From Geodermatophilus tzadiensis (GTDB taxonomy: Bacteria; Actinomycetota; Actinomycetes; Mycobacteriales; Geodermatophilaceae): 64,000 nucleotides of DNA. Location of the stretch: contig NZ_PVTG01000001.1 of assembly GCF_003002915.1 (NCBI RefSeq), positions 496,001 through 560,000 on the forward strand, in the 5' to 3' direction. Under the pieces are notes generated by a model, which saw nothing but the letters and a program-made list of their open reading frames with translations, was not told where the DNA came from and made no database searches. The translations under genes were made by a program, and so were the position numbers. Positions 18,790-27,435 of this stretch are shown here, piece after piece (within the stretch, counting starts at the first letter, position 1; every line of letters starts with the position of its first letter).

Positions 18790-19917
18790 GTGAACCCCTC
18801 GCACGACGCCGCGGGCAGCCGCCGCGCGTCCGTGCGGGACCGCGAGGAGGCCCTGGAGACCCGCCTGCGGGCGCTGGCCGCCGACCTCGACACCGGGCCG
18901 GCACCGGACTTCCGCGCCGCCACGCGCGCCCGGCTGGTCGCGATGGCCGCCGTCCGCCCGCGCGGGCCCGTGCCGCGCCGCGGCCTGCGCGCCCTCCTCG
19001 GGCCGCGCCGCGCCGCCCGGCGCTCCCGGCTGACCGCCGCGGTGGCCGGCGCGGCGCTGGCGGCCACCGCGACGGGCGCGCTGGTCGCGCTGTCGGCCGA
19101 CGCCCGGCCCGGGGACGCGCTCTACGGGCTCAAGCGCGGCACGGAGCAGACGGAGCTGGCGCTGGCCGGCGACGAGCGGGGCCCGACGCTGCTGGAGCTC
19201 GCCTCGACGCGGCTGCAGGAGCTCGACGGGCTGGTGGACGGCGGCGCCCCGGCCCCGGTCGTCCGCGACACGCTCGCCACGATGGACGCGCAGACCACCG
19301 AGGGCGCCGCGCTCGTGTCCACCGCCGCGCTGGACGCCCGGGACGCCGCGCCGCTGTCGGCGCTCGGCGACTGGGCACGGCAGCAGGGTGCCGGGCTCGC
19401 CGACCTGCGGCCCACGCTGCCCGGCGGCGCGGCCACCGACTCGATCGACCTGGTGGGCCGGATCGGGGCCCGCGCCCAACGGTTGCGGACGGCGCTGGCC
19501 TGCCCCGCCGGCCCGGCCATCAGTGGCCGCGACGAGCTGGGCCCGGTGCCCGCGCCGTGCGCCGCCCCCGAGGCGCCGGTGCCGACGACCCCGTCCGCGG
19601 TCCCGGCCGACCCCGGCACCCCGACCGGCGACTCCCCCGCGGGCGAGGTGTCCCCCGCCGCGCCACCCCCGGGGCCCGCGGCGCCCTCCGGTGGGAGCAG
19701 CGGCGGGGCGGCCGGCTCCGGGCCGGCACCGGACGGGTCGGCGCCCACGGGCAGCGCCCCGGCGCCGTCGACGACCACGCCCGACGGCGGTCCGGTGCCC
19801 TCCCTCCCGGTGCCCGGAGGGGGCGGCACGGCCCCGTCCCCGTCGCCGACCAGCACTCCCCCGCCGGTCCTCGACACCCCGCTGCCGACCTGCCTGCTGC
19901 CGCCGGTCCTCTGCTGA
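18790..19917 (+). CDS. DUF5667 membrane protein, likely anti-sigma partner
   Basis: 375 aa: cytoplasmic N-terminus (~85 residues), one membrane helix ([21 protein letters not shown]), the DUF5667 domain with [15 protein letters not shown], then a Pro/Ser/Thr/Gly-rich extracytoplasmic tail from ~250 to the end. GGAGG precedes the GTG. In Streptomyces the gene after bldN encodes its membrane anti-sigma factor, so a similar role is inferred from position. The tail ends with two cysteines (TCLLPPVLC). Confidence 0.75.
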   Translation: MNPSHDAAGSRRASVRDREEALETRLRALAADLDTGPAPDFRAATRARLVAMAAVRPRGPVPRRGLRALLGPRRAARRSRLTAAVAGAALAATATGALVALSADARPGDALYGLKRGTEQTELALAGDERGPTLLELASTRLQELDGLVDGGAPAPVVRDTLATMDAQTTEGAALVSTAALDARDAAPLSALGDWARQQGAGLADLRPTLPGGAATDSIDLVGRIGARAQRLRTALACPAGPAISGRDELGPVPAPCAAPEAPVPTTPSAVPADPGTPTGDSPAGEVSPAAPPPGPAAPSGGSSGGAAGSGPAPDGSAPTGSAPAPSTTTPDGGPVPSLPVPGGGGTAPSPSPTSTPPPVLDTPLPTCLLPPVLC

Positions 19918-20002
19918 GGTCCCGCTCCGGAGGGGCCGCGCGCCCCCGCTAGGGTCGCGGGCGGTGTCCCCCCGCGGGGAGCGACGGACCAGGGAGGTGG
20001 CG

Positions 20003-20911
20003 GTGCCGCGACTGCCGTTCCGCAGGCGCGGTGCGCGGGCTGCCGACCCCCATGTCGAGGAGGAGATCCGGGCCCACGTCGCCGGCGTCGCCTCCGCGGC
20101 GGCCGCCGAGGTCGAGCCGATCCCCGCCGTCGTCCACGACCGCACCGCGGCCGCGTTCTTCGACGTCGACAACACGATGATGATGGGCGCCTCGCTGTTC
20201 TGGTTCGCCCGCGGCCTGGCCTCCCGCAAGTACCTGACCTCGCGGGACATCGCCCGCTTCGCGTGGCAGCAGGCCAAGTTCCGCGTGGCCGGCAACGAGA
20301 GCGCCGGCGACATGCTCACCATCCGCGAGACGGCCCTGGCCTTCGTCGCCGGCCGGGAGGTCGCCGAGATCGTCGACGCCGGCGAGGAGATCTACGACGA
20401 GCTGATGGCCGACCGGATCTGGTCGGGCACCCGCAACCTCGCCCAGCAGCACCTCGATGCCGGCCAGCGGGTGTGGCTGGTGACCGCGACGCCGGTCGAG
20501 CTGGCGCGGATCATCGCCCACCGGCTGGGTCTGACCGGCGCCCTGGGCACCGTGTCCGAGGTGGTGGAGGGCCGCTACACCGGCCGGCTCGTGGGCGAGC
20601 TCATGCACGGCGAGGCGAAGGCCGAGGCCGTGCGCGCGCTGGCCGAGCGCGAGGGCCTGGACCTGGGCCGCTGCACCGCGTACAGCGACTCGGCCAACGA
20701 CCTGCCCATGCTGTCGCTCACCGGCACGGCGATCGCGGTCAACCCCGACACCGAGCTGCGCGCCGTCGCCCGCTCGCGCGGCTGGACGATCCGCGACTTC
20801 CGCACCGGACGCAAGGCCGCCCGGATCGGCGTGCCCACGGTGGCGGCCGCGGCCCTCACCGGCGGCGTCGTCGGTGGCGCCCTCGCCCTCCGCCGCCGCC
20901 GGCTCGTCTGA
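20003..20911 (+). CDS. HAD-IB (SerB-like) phosphatase
   Basis: 302 aa. The nucleophile motif is [13 protein letters not shown]; motif II-III regions are [11 protein letters not shown] and [13 protein letters not shown]; motif IV is [13 protein letters not shown]-terminal hydrophobic segment ([15 protein letters not shown]) plus an Arg cluster may anchor it to the membrane. GGGAGG lies 5 nt before the GTG at 20003. A leaderless start at the GTG at 19964 (TAGGGT 8 nt upstream) would add 13 residues. The substrate is unknown. Confidence 0.88.
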   Translation: MPRLPFRRRGARAADPHVEEEIRAHVAGVASAAAAEVEPIPAVVHDRTAAAFFDVDNTMMMGASLFWFARGLASRKYLTSRDIARFAWQQAKFRVAGNESAGDMLTIRETALAFVAGREVAEIVDAGEEIYDELMADRIWSGTRNLAQQHLDAGQRVWLVTATPVELARIIAHRLGLTGALGTVSEVVEGRYTGRLVGELMHGEAKAEAVRALAEREGLDLGRCTAYSDSANDLPMLSLTGTAIAVNPDTELRAVARSRGWTIRDFRTGRKAARIGVPTVAAAALTGGVVGGALALRRRRLV

Positions 20912-21021
20912 GGAGCGGCCCCGGCGGGAGTGCGCTCCTCGGGGTCACCCGGACCTCCGACGCCCCGGGGAGTGCCCGCTCGGCGGCCCCGCGGATCACG
21001 TCGGGTGCACGGGCGTCCGGC

Positions 21022-21927
21022 TCAGGAGAAGACGGAGCTCCGCTGGAGCAGCAGCTGGTAGATCGACTGCTGGATGGTCTCGCGGACCTGGTCGGTCAGG
21101 TTGAACACCAGCATCGGGTCCTCGGCGGCCGCGGGCCCGTAGGACGCCGTCTCGATCGGCTCACCGAACGCGATCAGCCACTTCGACGGCAGCGGCACCA
21201 GACCGAGCGGGCCCAGCGCCGGGAACGTCGGCGTGATCGGGAAGTAGGGCAGGCCGAGGAGCCGGGCGACGGTCCTGGCGTTGCCGACCATCGGGTAGAT
21301 CTCCTCGGCGCCGACGATCGCGCAGGGGACGATCGGCTTGCCGGTGCGCAGTGCGGCCGTGACGAAACCACCGCGGCCGAAGCGCTGCAGGGTGTACCGG
21401 TCGCGGAACGGCTTGCCGATCCCCTTGAACCCCTCGGGGAAGACGCCGACCAGCTCGTCGCCGCACAGCAGCCGCTCGGCGTCCTCGCTGCAGGCCAGCG
21501 TGGCGCCGAACTTGCGGGCGAACTCGCCGACGATGGGCAGGTCGAACACCAGGTCGGCGCCCAGCAGCCGGAACCGCCGCTGTGCCGGGTGGTCGTCGTG
21601 CAGCGCGACGGTGGTCATCAGCGCGTCGACCGGCACCGTCCCGGAGTGGTTGGCCACCACCAGGGCGCCACCGGAGGTGGGGACGTTCTCGATCCCGTGG
21701 GTCTCCACCCGGAACCACCGGCGGAACAGCGGCCGCAGCAGCGGCAGCAGCACGTGGTCGGTGAGGTCGGGGTCGAAGCCGAACTCGTCGGTGGCGTACT
21801 CGCCGGTCAGCCGGCGCCGGAGGAACTCGACCCCGCCGACCACCTGCTCGTCCCAGCTCGGCTCCCCGGCCGGCGGGACGTGCGACTCGTCGTCGGGACG
21901 CAGCTGGATGACCCGGGCCTCAGGCAT
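21022..21927 (-). CDS. PlsC-type lysophospholipid acyltransferase
   Basis: 301 aa with the acyltransferase signature NHSGTVPVDALM in the HX4D position, then VFPEGFKGIGKP and PIVPCAIVGAEEIYP. No strong membrane helix is seen. It overlaps the epimerase gene by 8 nt; the same acyltransferase-epimerase-bS22-HTH order is known from mycobacteria (Rv0502 to Rv0500A). It probably acylates a glycerophospholipid. Confidence 0.88.
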   Translation of the reverse strand: MPEARVIQLRPDDESHVPPAGEPSWDEQVVGGVEFLRRRLTGEYATDEFGFDPDLTDHVLLPLLRPLFRRWFRVETHGIENVPTSGGALVVANHSGTVPVDALMTTVALHDDHPAQRRFRLLGADLVFDLPIVGEFARKFGATLACSEDAERLLCGDELVGVFPEGFKGIGKPFRDRYTLQRFGRGGFVTAALRTGKPIVPCAIVGAEEIYPMVGNARTVARLLGLPYFPITPTFPALGPLGLVPLPSKWLIAFGEPIETASYGPAAAEDPMLVFNLTDQVRETIQQSIYQLLLQRSSVFS

Positions 21928-23038
21928 CGCGCACCGCCCGCAGGCCCGGCGCCGCCGGGGCCGGCCGCAACCGGCCGTGCACCGTCGAGCCGACCGAGGC
22001 GGCCACCGACCCGGCCCGGGAGACCACCTCCTCGACGCCGGCGGCGAGCTCGCCGATCAGGTCGGGCGGCACCACCGGCGACACCGTCTGGGCGTAGTCG
22101 GCCAGCGCCGCCTCGGTGGTGTAGCGCGGCGTGTAGCCGAACTCGGTGCGCAGCACGGTCGTGTCGACGACCCGGCCGAAGTTGAGGAAGCGCATCTGTT
22201 CCGGGGAGTAGTCGACGAAGCCGAACCGGCGGGTGAGCCGGCCCAGGGAGCCCAGCGCGGGCGAGGGTACGGGCAGCTGCAGGCGGCCCAGCCGGCGGAT
22301 GACCTGCGAGAGCAGCAACGTGCCGGTCCCCCCGACGTTGACCGTGCCGGTGAAGTCACCGGTGGTGGCGCGGGTGAGCACGCCGAGCGCGTCGGCCTCG
22401 TGCAGCAGCTGCACGCGGGCGTCGTAGCCCAGCGCCGTGGGGACCACCGGCATGCGCAGGAACCCGGTGAGCACCGAGTCGATGCGCGGGCCGATGAAGT
22501 TGGTGAACCGCAGGGCGGCGACCCCGACGTCGGGACGGCGGCGCGAGAACGACCGCACGTAGCCCTCGATGTCGAGGCTGTCCTTGGCGAAACCGCCCGC
22601 GGGCACCCGCCGGGCCTGCATCGTCTCGGTGAAGACGGCCGGGTCGCGCGGCGAGGCGCCGTAGACGGCGCTGGTGGACTTGAGCACCAGCCGGCGCACC
22701 GAGGGGGCGCGCTGGCAGGCGGCCAGGAGCTGCATCGTGCCGATGACGTTGAGCTCCTTCATCGGCCCACGCCCGCCGGAGCCGGCGGGCGTGGAGCTGA
22801 TGTTCATGTGCACGACGGTGTCGACCGCGGCGGTGCTGATGACCTTGCCGATCAGCGGGTTGCGGATGTCCGCGCGCACGAACTCGGTGCGACCGAGGCT
22901 GCGGAGCAGGTCCGCCGACGGGGGGACGGTGTCCACCCCGATCACCCGCTCGACGGCGGGGTCGCGAGCCAGCTCGGCCGCCAGGGCACCCCCCAGCCAC
23001 CGGCTGACACCGGTGACCAGGACGACGGCAGGCGGCAC
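21920..23038 (-). CDS. NAD-dependent sugar epimerase/dehydratase family protein
   Basis: 372 aa from the GTG at 23038, directly giving PPAVVLVTGVSRWLGGALA, the Rossmann glycine motif of extended SDR enzymes. Later regions include VDTVVHMNIS, VLKSTSAVYG and FTNFIGPRID. The usual YxxxK pair is not obvious (AKDSLDIEGY), so catalysis may differ. Cotranscribed with the acyltransferase. It resembles mycobacterial GalE2-like proteins, substrate unproven. Confidence 0.82.
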   Translation of the reverse strand: MPPAVVLVTGVSRWLGGALAAELARDPAVERVIGVDTVPPSADLLRSLGRTEFVRADIRNPLIGKVISTAAVDTVVHMNISSTPAGSGGRGPMKELNVIGTMQLLAACQRAPSVRRLVLKSTSAVYGASPRDPAVFTETMQARRVPAGGFAKDSLDIEGYVRSFSRRRPDVGVAALRFTNFIGPRIDSVLTGFLRMPVVPTALGYDARVQLLHEADALGVLTRATTGDFTGTVNVGGTGTLLLSQVIRRLGRLQLPVPSPALGSLGRLTRRFGFVDYSPEQMRFLNFGRVVDTTVLRTEFGYTPRYTTEAALADYAQTVSPVVPPDLIGELAAGVEEVVSRAGSVAASVGSTVHGRLRPAPAAPGLRAVRDA

Positions 23039-23048
23039 GAGCGTCAGC

Positions 23049-23147
23049 TCACTTCTTGTTGCGACGCTGCACGCGGGTCTTCTTGAGCAGCTTGCGGTGC
23101 TTCTTCTTCGCCATCCGCTTGCGCCGCTTCTTGATGACCGAACCCAT
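23049..23147 (-). CDS. Small ribosomal protein bS22
   Basis: Only 32 aa, almost entirely basic: GSVIKKRRKRMAKKKHRK then LLKKTRVQRRNKK. It matches the actinobacterial 30S protein bS22 (AURKAIP1/COX24 domain) found in mycobacterial ribosomes. GGGAGCAGGAC precedes the ATG. It leads the epimerase-acyltransferase genes. Confidence 0.92.
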   Translation of the reverse strand: MGSVIKKRRKRMAKKKHRKLLKKTRVQRRNKK

Positions 23148-23349
23148 GTCCTGCTCCCGACGTCGTGGCCGCGGGGCGCCGGCCGGTGACCGCAGGGGGC
23201 GGAACCGGGCGCCACGCGAGTGTGGATCAGCTCGTGTGCGACGGCTCCGGCCGGGGCCGGGGTGTCGCTCGGCGCCCGAGCCTACCCGGCGCCCCCGTGG
23301 CGACGCTGCCACGGGAACCGGCCGGGTGGATCTCCCTCTGGCGAGGGGG

Positions 23350-23523
23350 TGGAACGGCCTCCCTGCAGGGGCCCGCGCCGAGCGGAGCGAGGCGTGCGGG
23401 CCAGGGAGCGGCCCCTCCGCAGGGTCCCGCCGCGAGCGTGCGAGCGGCGGGGGGCAGAGGATGGCCTCCCTGCAGGGGCCCGCGCCGAGCGGAGCGAGGC
23501 GTGGGGGGCAGGGAGGTCCTTTC
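23350..23523 (-). repeat. Post-stop palindromic element, copy A (double)
   Basis: A 376-bp gap between bS22 and the HTH gene contains two identical 41-bp blocks (23356-23396 and 23463-23503) with a related unit between them. The stems are CCTCCCTGC (23465-23473) with GCAGGGAGG (23508-23516), CGCGCC/GGCGTG around the loop GAGCGGAGCGA, and CCGCCGC/GCGGCGG around GAGCGTGCGA (23434-23443). The element ends exactly at the stop codon of the HTH gene. The remaining 200 bp up to bS22 show nothing recognisable. Confidence 0.75.
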
Positions 23524-23865
23524 TCAGGCGATGTCGGTGTAGGCGTCGCGCAGGTAGTCCTGGACGGCGCGCTCGGGCACCCGGAAGGAGCGGCCGACGC
23601 GGACGGCGGACAGCTCGCCGGCGTGGACGAGGCGGTACACGGTCATCTTCGAGACGCGCATCATGCTGGCGACCTCGGCGACGGTGAGGAAGGTGACGGC
23701 GGCGCGGGGCTGCGGGACGACCGCGCGGCCGACCGGGACGGCAGCCGGGTGCTGCGGGCCGACGGGGCGGGCCATGGCGGCGGCCGGGATCGGGCGGGCC
23801 ATCGGACGCGGGCCGGGGACGGCCGGGCGGACGTAGGCGGCGTTGGTGCGCTGGGGCATGGTCAT
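23524..23865 (-). CDS. BldC/excisionase-like HTH DNA-binding protein
   Basis: 113 aa. An Ala/Pro-rich N-terminal half (to ~55) precedes a MerR-type winged helix: LTVAEVASMMRVSKMTVYRL, HAGELSAVRVGRSFRV, then a short tail. The small HTH_17 domain is like BldC and mycobacterial Rv0500A. GGAGAA lies 7 nt before the ATG. The long disordered N-terminus is unusual for BldC itself, so I do not assign that name. Confidence 0.85.
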   Translation of the reverse strand: MTMPQRTNAAYVRPAVPGPRPMARPIPAAAMARPVGPQHPAAVPVGRAVVPQPRAAVTFLTVAEVASMMRVSKMTVYRLVHAGELSAVRVGRSFRVPERAVQDYLRDAYTDIA

Positions 23866-24001
23866 GATCAGTTCTCCGGACCTAGCACGCGTCGGGCGTC
23901 GGCTTCCCCACCGACTACGGGACACGCACGTGCTGATACAGAGAGTAGGGGGACCGGCGTGACAGAAGCGATGGAAGAAACGGACAGGGGGAACGGTCCG
24001 T

Positions 24002-24025
24002 CCTAGGCAGAACTACACCTAGGCA
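24002..24025. other. Paired CCTAGGCA direct repeats upstream of the HTH gene
   Basis: CCTAGGCA occurs at 24002-24009 and 24018-24025, 16 bp apart, in the 252-bp gap between the HTH gene and proC. Each contains the palindrome CCTAGG, rare in such GC-rich DNA. It lies ~140 bp upstream of the HTH start and could be a regulator site. Otherwise the gap shows only possible -10 sequences (TACTCT, GTATCA on the minus strand). Confidence 0.3.
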
Positions 24026-24117
24026 ACTCGCTTCCCAGCCGTACCGGCGCGTCGGCAAGACATCGTGTCGACTTGGTGACGCTGCGTCCCCCCACCGGCC
24101 CCGCCGCCGCGTTACCG

Positions 24118-24936
24118 TCACCGGCTCCCGTCGGCCCGGCCGAGCTCGACCGAGCGCTGCGCCGCCGCCTCGATGGCGGCGATGAGTGCCGAGCGCACCG
24201 AGTGCCGCTCCAGCTCGCGGATCCCGGCGATCGTCGTCCCGCCCGGGCTGCTGACGGCGTCGCGCAGCTGGGCCGGGTGCTGACCGGACTCGCGCAGCAT
24301 CACCGCCGAGCCCAGCGCCGTCTGCACCACCAGCTCCGTGGTGAGCGCCCGCGGCAGGCCCAGCAGCACGCCGGCGTCGACCATGGCCTCGACCAGGTAG
24401 AAGAAGTACGCCGGGCCGCTGCCCGACAGCGCCGTCACCGCGTCCTGCTGGTACTCGGGCACCCGGGCCACCCGGCCGACGGTGGCCAGCAGCGCCGCCG
24501 CCTCGTCGAGCTCCGGCTCACCGGCCGACGCCCCGGCCGACAGCACGCTCATCCCCTCGTCGACCAGCGCGGGCGTGTTGGGCATGACCCGCACCACCGG
24601 CACCCCCGACGGCAGCGCGGCCTCGATGGTGGCGGTGGAGATGCCCGCGGCGATGCTCACCACCAGGTGGCCGGTGTCCACCGACGGCGCCAGCAGGCCG
24701 AGCAGGCCGGGCAGGTCCTGCGGCTTGACCGCCAGCAGCAGCACCCGCGCCCGGGCCGCGGCCTCCGCCAGCCCGACGACGGCCACCCCGTAGCGCTCGG
24801 CGAGCTCGGCGCCCCGCTCGGGGTGCCGCTCGCAGACGACGACCCCCTCGGGACCCGACCGCCGCACCAACCCCGCCAGCAGCGCCTCGCCCATCTTGCC
24901 GCCGCCGAGGACCGCCAGTCCCTGCCGCTCTCCCAC
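24118..24936 (-). CDS. proC: ProC, pyrroline-5-carboxylate reductase
   Basis: 272 aa; last step of proline synthesis. NADPH motif LAVLGGGKMGEALLAG, then MPNTPALVDEGM and the dimer/substrate region ALSGSGPAYFFYLVEAM, and SSPGGTTIAGI near the C-terminus. The GTG at 24936 has GAGGAGG 6 nt upstream. It diverges from the DJ-1 family gene. Confidence 0.95.
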   Translation of the reverse strand: MGERQGLAVLGGGKMGEALLAGLVRRSGPEGVVVCERHPERGAELAERYGVAVVGLAEAAARARVLLLAVKPQDLPGLLGLLAPSVDTGHLVVSIAAGISTATIEAALPSGVPVVRVMPNTPALVDEGMSVLSAGASAGEPELDEAAALLATVGRVARVPEYQQDAVTALSGSGPAYFFYLVEAMVDAGVLLGLPRALTTELVVQTALGSAVMLRESGQHPAQLRDAVSSPGGTTIAGIRELERHSVRSALIAAIEAAAQRSVELGRADGSR

Positions 24937-25018
24937 GTGGTCCTCCTCGCTCCCGGTGTCGCCCGGACCGTAGTGCCGGCGGGTGTGCCACCCGGACGCC
25001 CCGGGTAGCCGCCGCCGC

Positions 25019-25588
25019 ATGGCAGGAGAACTGGACGGGATGAAGGTGGCCGTGCTCGCGACCGACGGCGTCGAGCAGGTCGAGCTCGAGCGGCCGTGGC
25101 AGACCCTGGAGGAGGCCGGGGCCGAGCCGGAGCTGGTGTCGCTCGAGAGCGGGACGATCACCGCTTTCCAGCACATCGACCGGGGCGAGGACAAGAAGGT
25201 CGACGCGGTGGTCAGCGTGGCCGACCCCGAGGACTACGCGGCGCTGGTCCTGCCCGGCGGCGTCATCAACGGCGACTTCATCCGGGCCGACGCCGACGCC
25301 GTCGCCTTCGTCAAGGCGTTCTTCGACGCGGACAAGCCGGTCGCCGCGATCTGTCACGCACCGTGGGTGCTCGCCGAGGCCGACGTCGTCCGCGGCCGGC
25401 GGATGACGTCGTGGCCCTCGCTGCAGACCGACCTGCGCAACGCCGGCGCCACGTGGGTCGACGAGGAGGTCGTCGTCGACGGCAACCTGGTCACCAGCCG
25501 CAACCCCGACGACCTCGACGCCTTCGGCGCCGCGATCGTCGAGCAGTTCGCCTCGGCGTCGTCCGACGGGGACGACGAGGACGAGTGA
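25019..25588 (+). CDS. DJ-1/PfpI family protein
   Basis: 189 aa. KVAVLATDGVEQVELERP starts the Rossmann-like fold; the nucleophile elbow cysteine is in VAAICHAPWVLAE, followed by LVTSRNPDDL. This is the stress-protein/deglycase-like PfpI subgroup. The C-terminus is acidic (SSDGDDEDE). The ATG has only AGGAGA inside the coding start, so the start may be leaderless. Activity (protease, deglycase or chaperone) cannot be chosen from sequence. Confidence 0.88.
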   Translation: MAGELDGMKVAVLATDGVEQVELERPWQTLEEAGAEPELVSLESGTITAFQHIDRGEDKKVDAVVSVADPEDYAALVLPGGVINGDFIRADADAVAFVKAFFDADKPVAAICHAPWVLAEADVVRGRRMTSWPSLQTDLRNAGATWVDEEVVVDGNLVTSRNPDDLDAFGAAIVEQFASASSDGDDEDE

Positions 25589-25612
25589 GCCGGCCGGGCT
25601 GCCCGTCCCGCC

Positions 25613-26419
25613 TCAGGTGGCGGCGGCGAGCAGCCCGGCGGCCGGGGCGATGGTGAGCAGCGTGCCGGCGAACACCAGGACGGCGACCAGGCGCACGCCG
25701 ACGGGCTCGCGGCCGGTGCGCTGCCGCCAGGCGGCGACGCCGGCGACCAGGCCGGTGACCGCCAGCGGGACGAGCACCACCGCCACCTGGGGCACCTGCT
25801 CCCAGACGACCGTGGCCAGGAAGTAGATCCCCACGCCCGCGGCGAGGGCCAGCACCAGCTCGCCGGCGAAGCGCAGCCAGGCGACCACGCCCTCCTTGGC
25901 GCCGAGCGGCTCGTCCTCGAGCACCGCGGCCTCGTCCCCGCGGACGACCGGGATCGGGCCGGTGGCCGGCGCGGGGGCGCCGGGCACGCCGGGCTTGCCG
26001 CCGGTGGGCCGCAGCCCCGGGATGGCCGCCGTCGACGGCTCGACCGCGCCCGTGGCGGCGGCGGCACCGCGGCCGGTGACCCGTCCCGTGTCGCGGGACA
26101 CCCGGCCGGTGTCCCGGGGGACGCGGCCGGTGTCGCGGTCGGTGCGGGCCGGGTGCGGCGCGTCGGCGACCCGGCCGGTGTCCCGCGACAGCCGGCCGGT
26201 CTCGGACACCCGCCCGGTGTCGCCGATCCGGCGGCCGGGGTTGGGCCGGTCGGCGCCGGCGTCGGTGTCGGCCTCGCGGCGGCGCTGCCGGATCGGCGTC
26301 TCGCCGGTCTCCTCCCCGCGGCGCCGGCGGACGCTGCGGGGGGCCTCGATGCCGGCCTCGCGCAGGATGTCGGCGAGCGGCCGGCCGCCGGTCTCGGGGT
26401 CGTTCCTGGGGTGGGCCAT
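25613..26419 (-). CDS. DTGR-repeat protein with three C-terminal membrane helices
   Basis: 268 aa. The first ~110 residues are highly charged and contain six T-G-R-[VL] units (residues 67-114), mostly RDTGRV. An Ala/Pro linker follows, then three hydrophobic helices from ~185 to the end. The gene follows the exopolyphosphatase with a 1-nt TGATG overlap; mycobacteria have a membrane protein with a charged N-terminus in the same place (Rv0497). Function unknown. Confidence 0.75.
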   Translation of the reverse strand: MAHPRNDPETGGRPLADILREAGIEAPRSVRRRRGEETGETPIRQRRREADTDAGADRPNPGRRIGDTGRVSETGRLSRDTGRVADAPHPARTDRDTGRVPRDTGRVSRDTGRVTGRGAAAATGAVEPSTAAIPGLRPTGGKPGVPGAPAPATGPIPVVRGDEAAVLEDEPLGAKEGVVAWLRFAGELVLALAAGVGIYFLATVVWEQVPQVAVVLVPLAVTGLVAGVAAWRQRTGREPVGVRLVAVLVFAGTLLTIAPAAGLLAAAT

Positions 26420-27363
26420 CACGCACTTCCCAACGAGTCGAGTCGCCGGAGGATGACGCCCTCCCGCAGCGCCCACGGGCAGATCCGCACGGAGGGTAGA
26501 TCCAGGGCCTGCATCGCCGCCTGCGCCACGGCCGCGCCGGCCGGCACCTGGTGGGCGCGGTCGGGCGACACGCCGCGCAGCTCGGCCAGCGCCCGCGACT
26601 CGATCCGCGACACGAAGCCGATCAGCTGGCCCAGCCCGTCGGCGGTGAGCTCCCGCGGCACCCGCAGCCCCGCCGAGTAGGGCGCGGCGCCGGTCAGCCG
26701 GGCCAGCGTCCGGAAGGTCTTGCTGGTGGCCGCGACCAGGTCGGGCGGCCCGGCGTGCCGCAGCTTCTTGGCGGCGGGCCGGAGCACGTCTGCGGCGTGC
26801 TCGGTCAGCGCCTCGAGCGCGGCGAGGTCGGGGCGCCCGCCGGTGGCGGCCTCGGGCAGGAAGCGGCGGGTCATCCGGCCGGCGCCCAGCGGCACCGACA
26901 GCGCGACGTCGGGGTCCTCGTCCACGCCGCTGGCCAGCTCCAGCGAGCCGCCGCCGATGTCGAGCACGAGCAGCCGCCCGGCGCTCCAGCCGTACCACCG
27001 GCGGGCGGCGAGGAAGGTCAGCCGGGCCTCCTCCTCGCCGCTGGTCACCTGCAGCCGGACGCCGGTGCGCTGCCGGACCCGGTCGAGCACCTCCATGCCG
27101 TTGCGGGCCTCGCGGATGGCGGAGGTGACCAGCGCGAGGACCTCCTCGCAGCCGAGCTTCTCGGCCTGGTCGCAGGCCTTCTGCACGGCCTTGACGAGCG
27201 CCTTCTCCCCCTCCTTGGACAGCACGTCGTCGTCGCCGACGTGCTCGGCCAGGCGCAGCAGCCACCGGTCGTCGTGCTGCGCGGTGGGGTGACCGCCGCG
27301 GTGCGCGTCGACCACCAGCAGGTGGACGGTGTTCGAGCCGACGTCCAGCACCCCGAGCCGCAT
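26419..27363 (-). CDS. Ppx/GppA family exopolyphosphatase
   Basis: 314 aa, actin-like ATPase fold. Phosphate-1 motif [16 protein letters not shown], the catalytic Glu region [12 protein letters not shown], and phosphate-2 motif [11 protein letters not shown] are all intact. It hydrolyses polyphosphate or pppGpp; the short actinobacterial form lacks the C-terminal HD domain. The ATG at 27363 is used. Confidence 0.92.
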   Translation of the reverse strand: MRLGVLDVGSNTVHLLVVDAHRGGHPTAQHDDRWLLRLAEHVGDDDVLSKEGEKALVKAVQKACDQAEKLGCEEVLALVTSAIREARNGMEVLDRVRQRTGVRLQVTSGEEEARLTFLAARRWYGWSAGRLLVLDIGGGSLELASGVDEDPDVALSVPLGAGRMTRRFLPEAATGGRPDLAALEALTEHAADVLRPAAKKLRHAGPPDLVAATSKTFRTLARLTGAAPYSAGLRVPRELTADGLGQLIGFVSRIESRALAELRGVSPDRAHQVPAGAAVAQAAMQALDLPSVRICPWALREGVILRRLDSLGSA

Positions 27364-27435
27364 GCGGTCAGTCTGCCGGGCGGCCGACGCCCGGGCCGCA
27401 CCGTCCCCGGACGAGGGCCTCCCTACCCTGGGGCG

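Noticed and set aside
23148..23523. Possible insertion sequence because of repeated blocks
   Set aside because: No transposase reading frame, and repeats are internal stems rather than terminal inverted repeats with target duplications.
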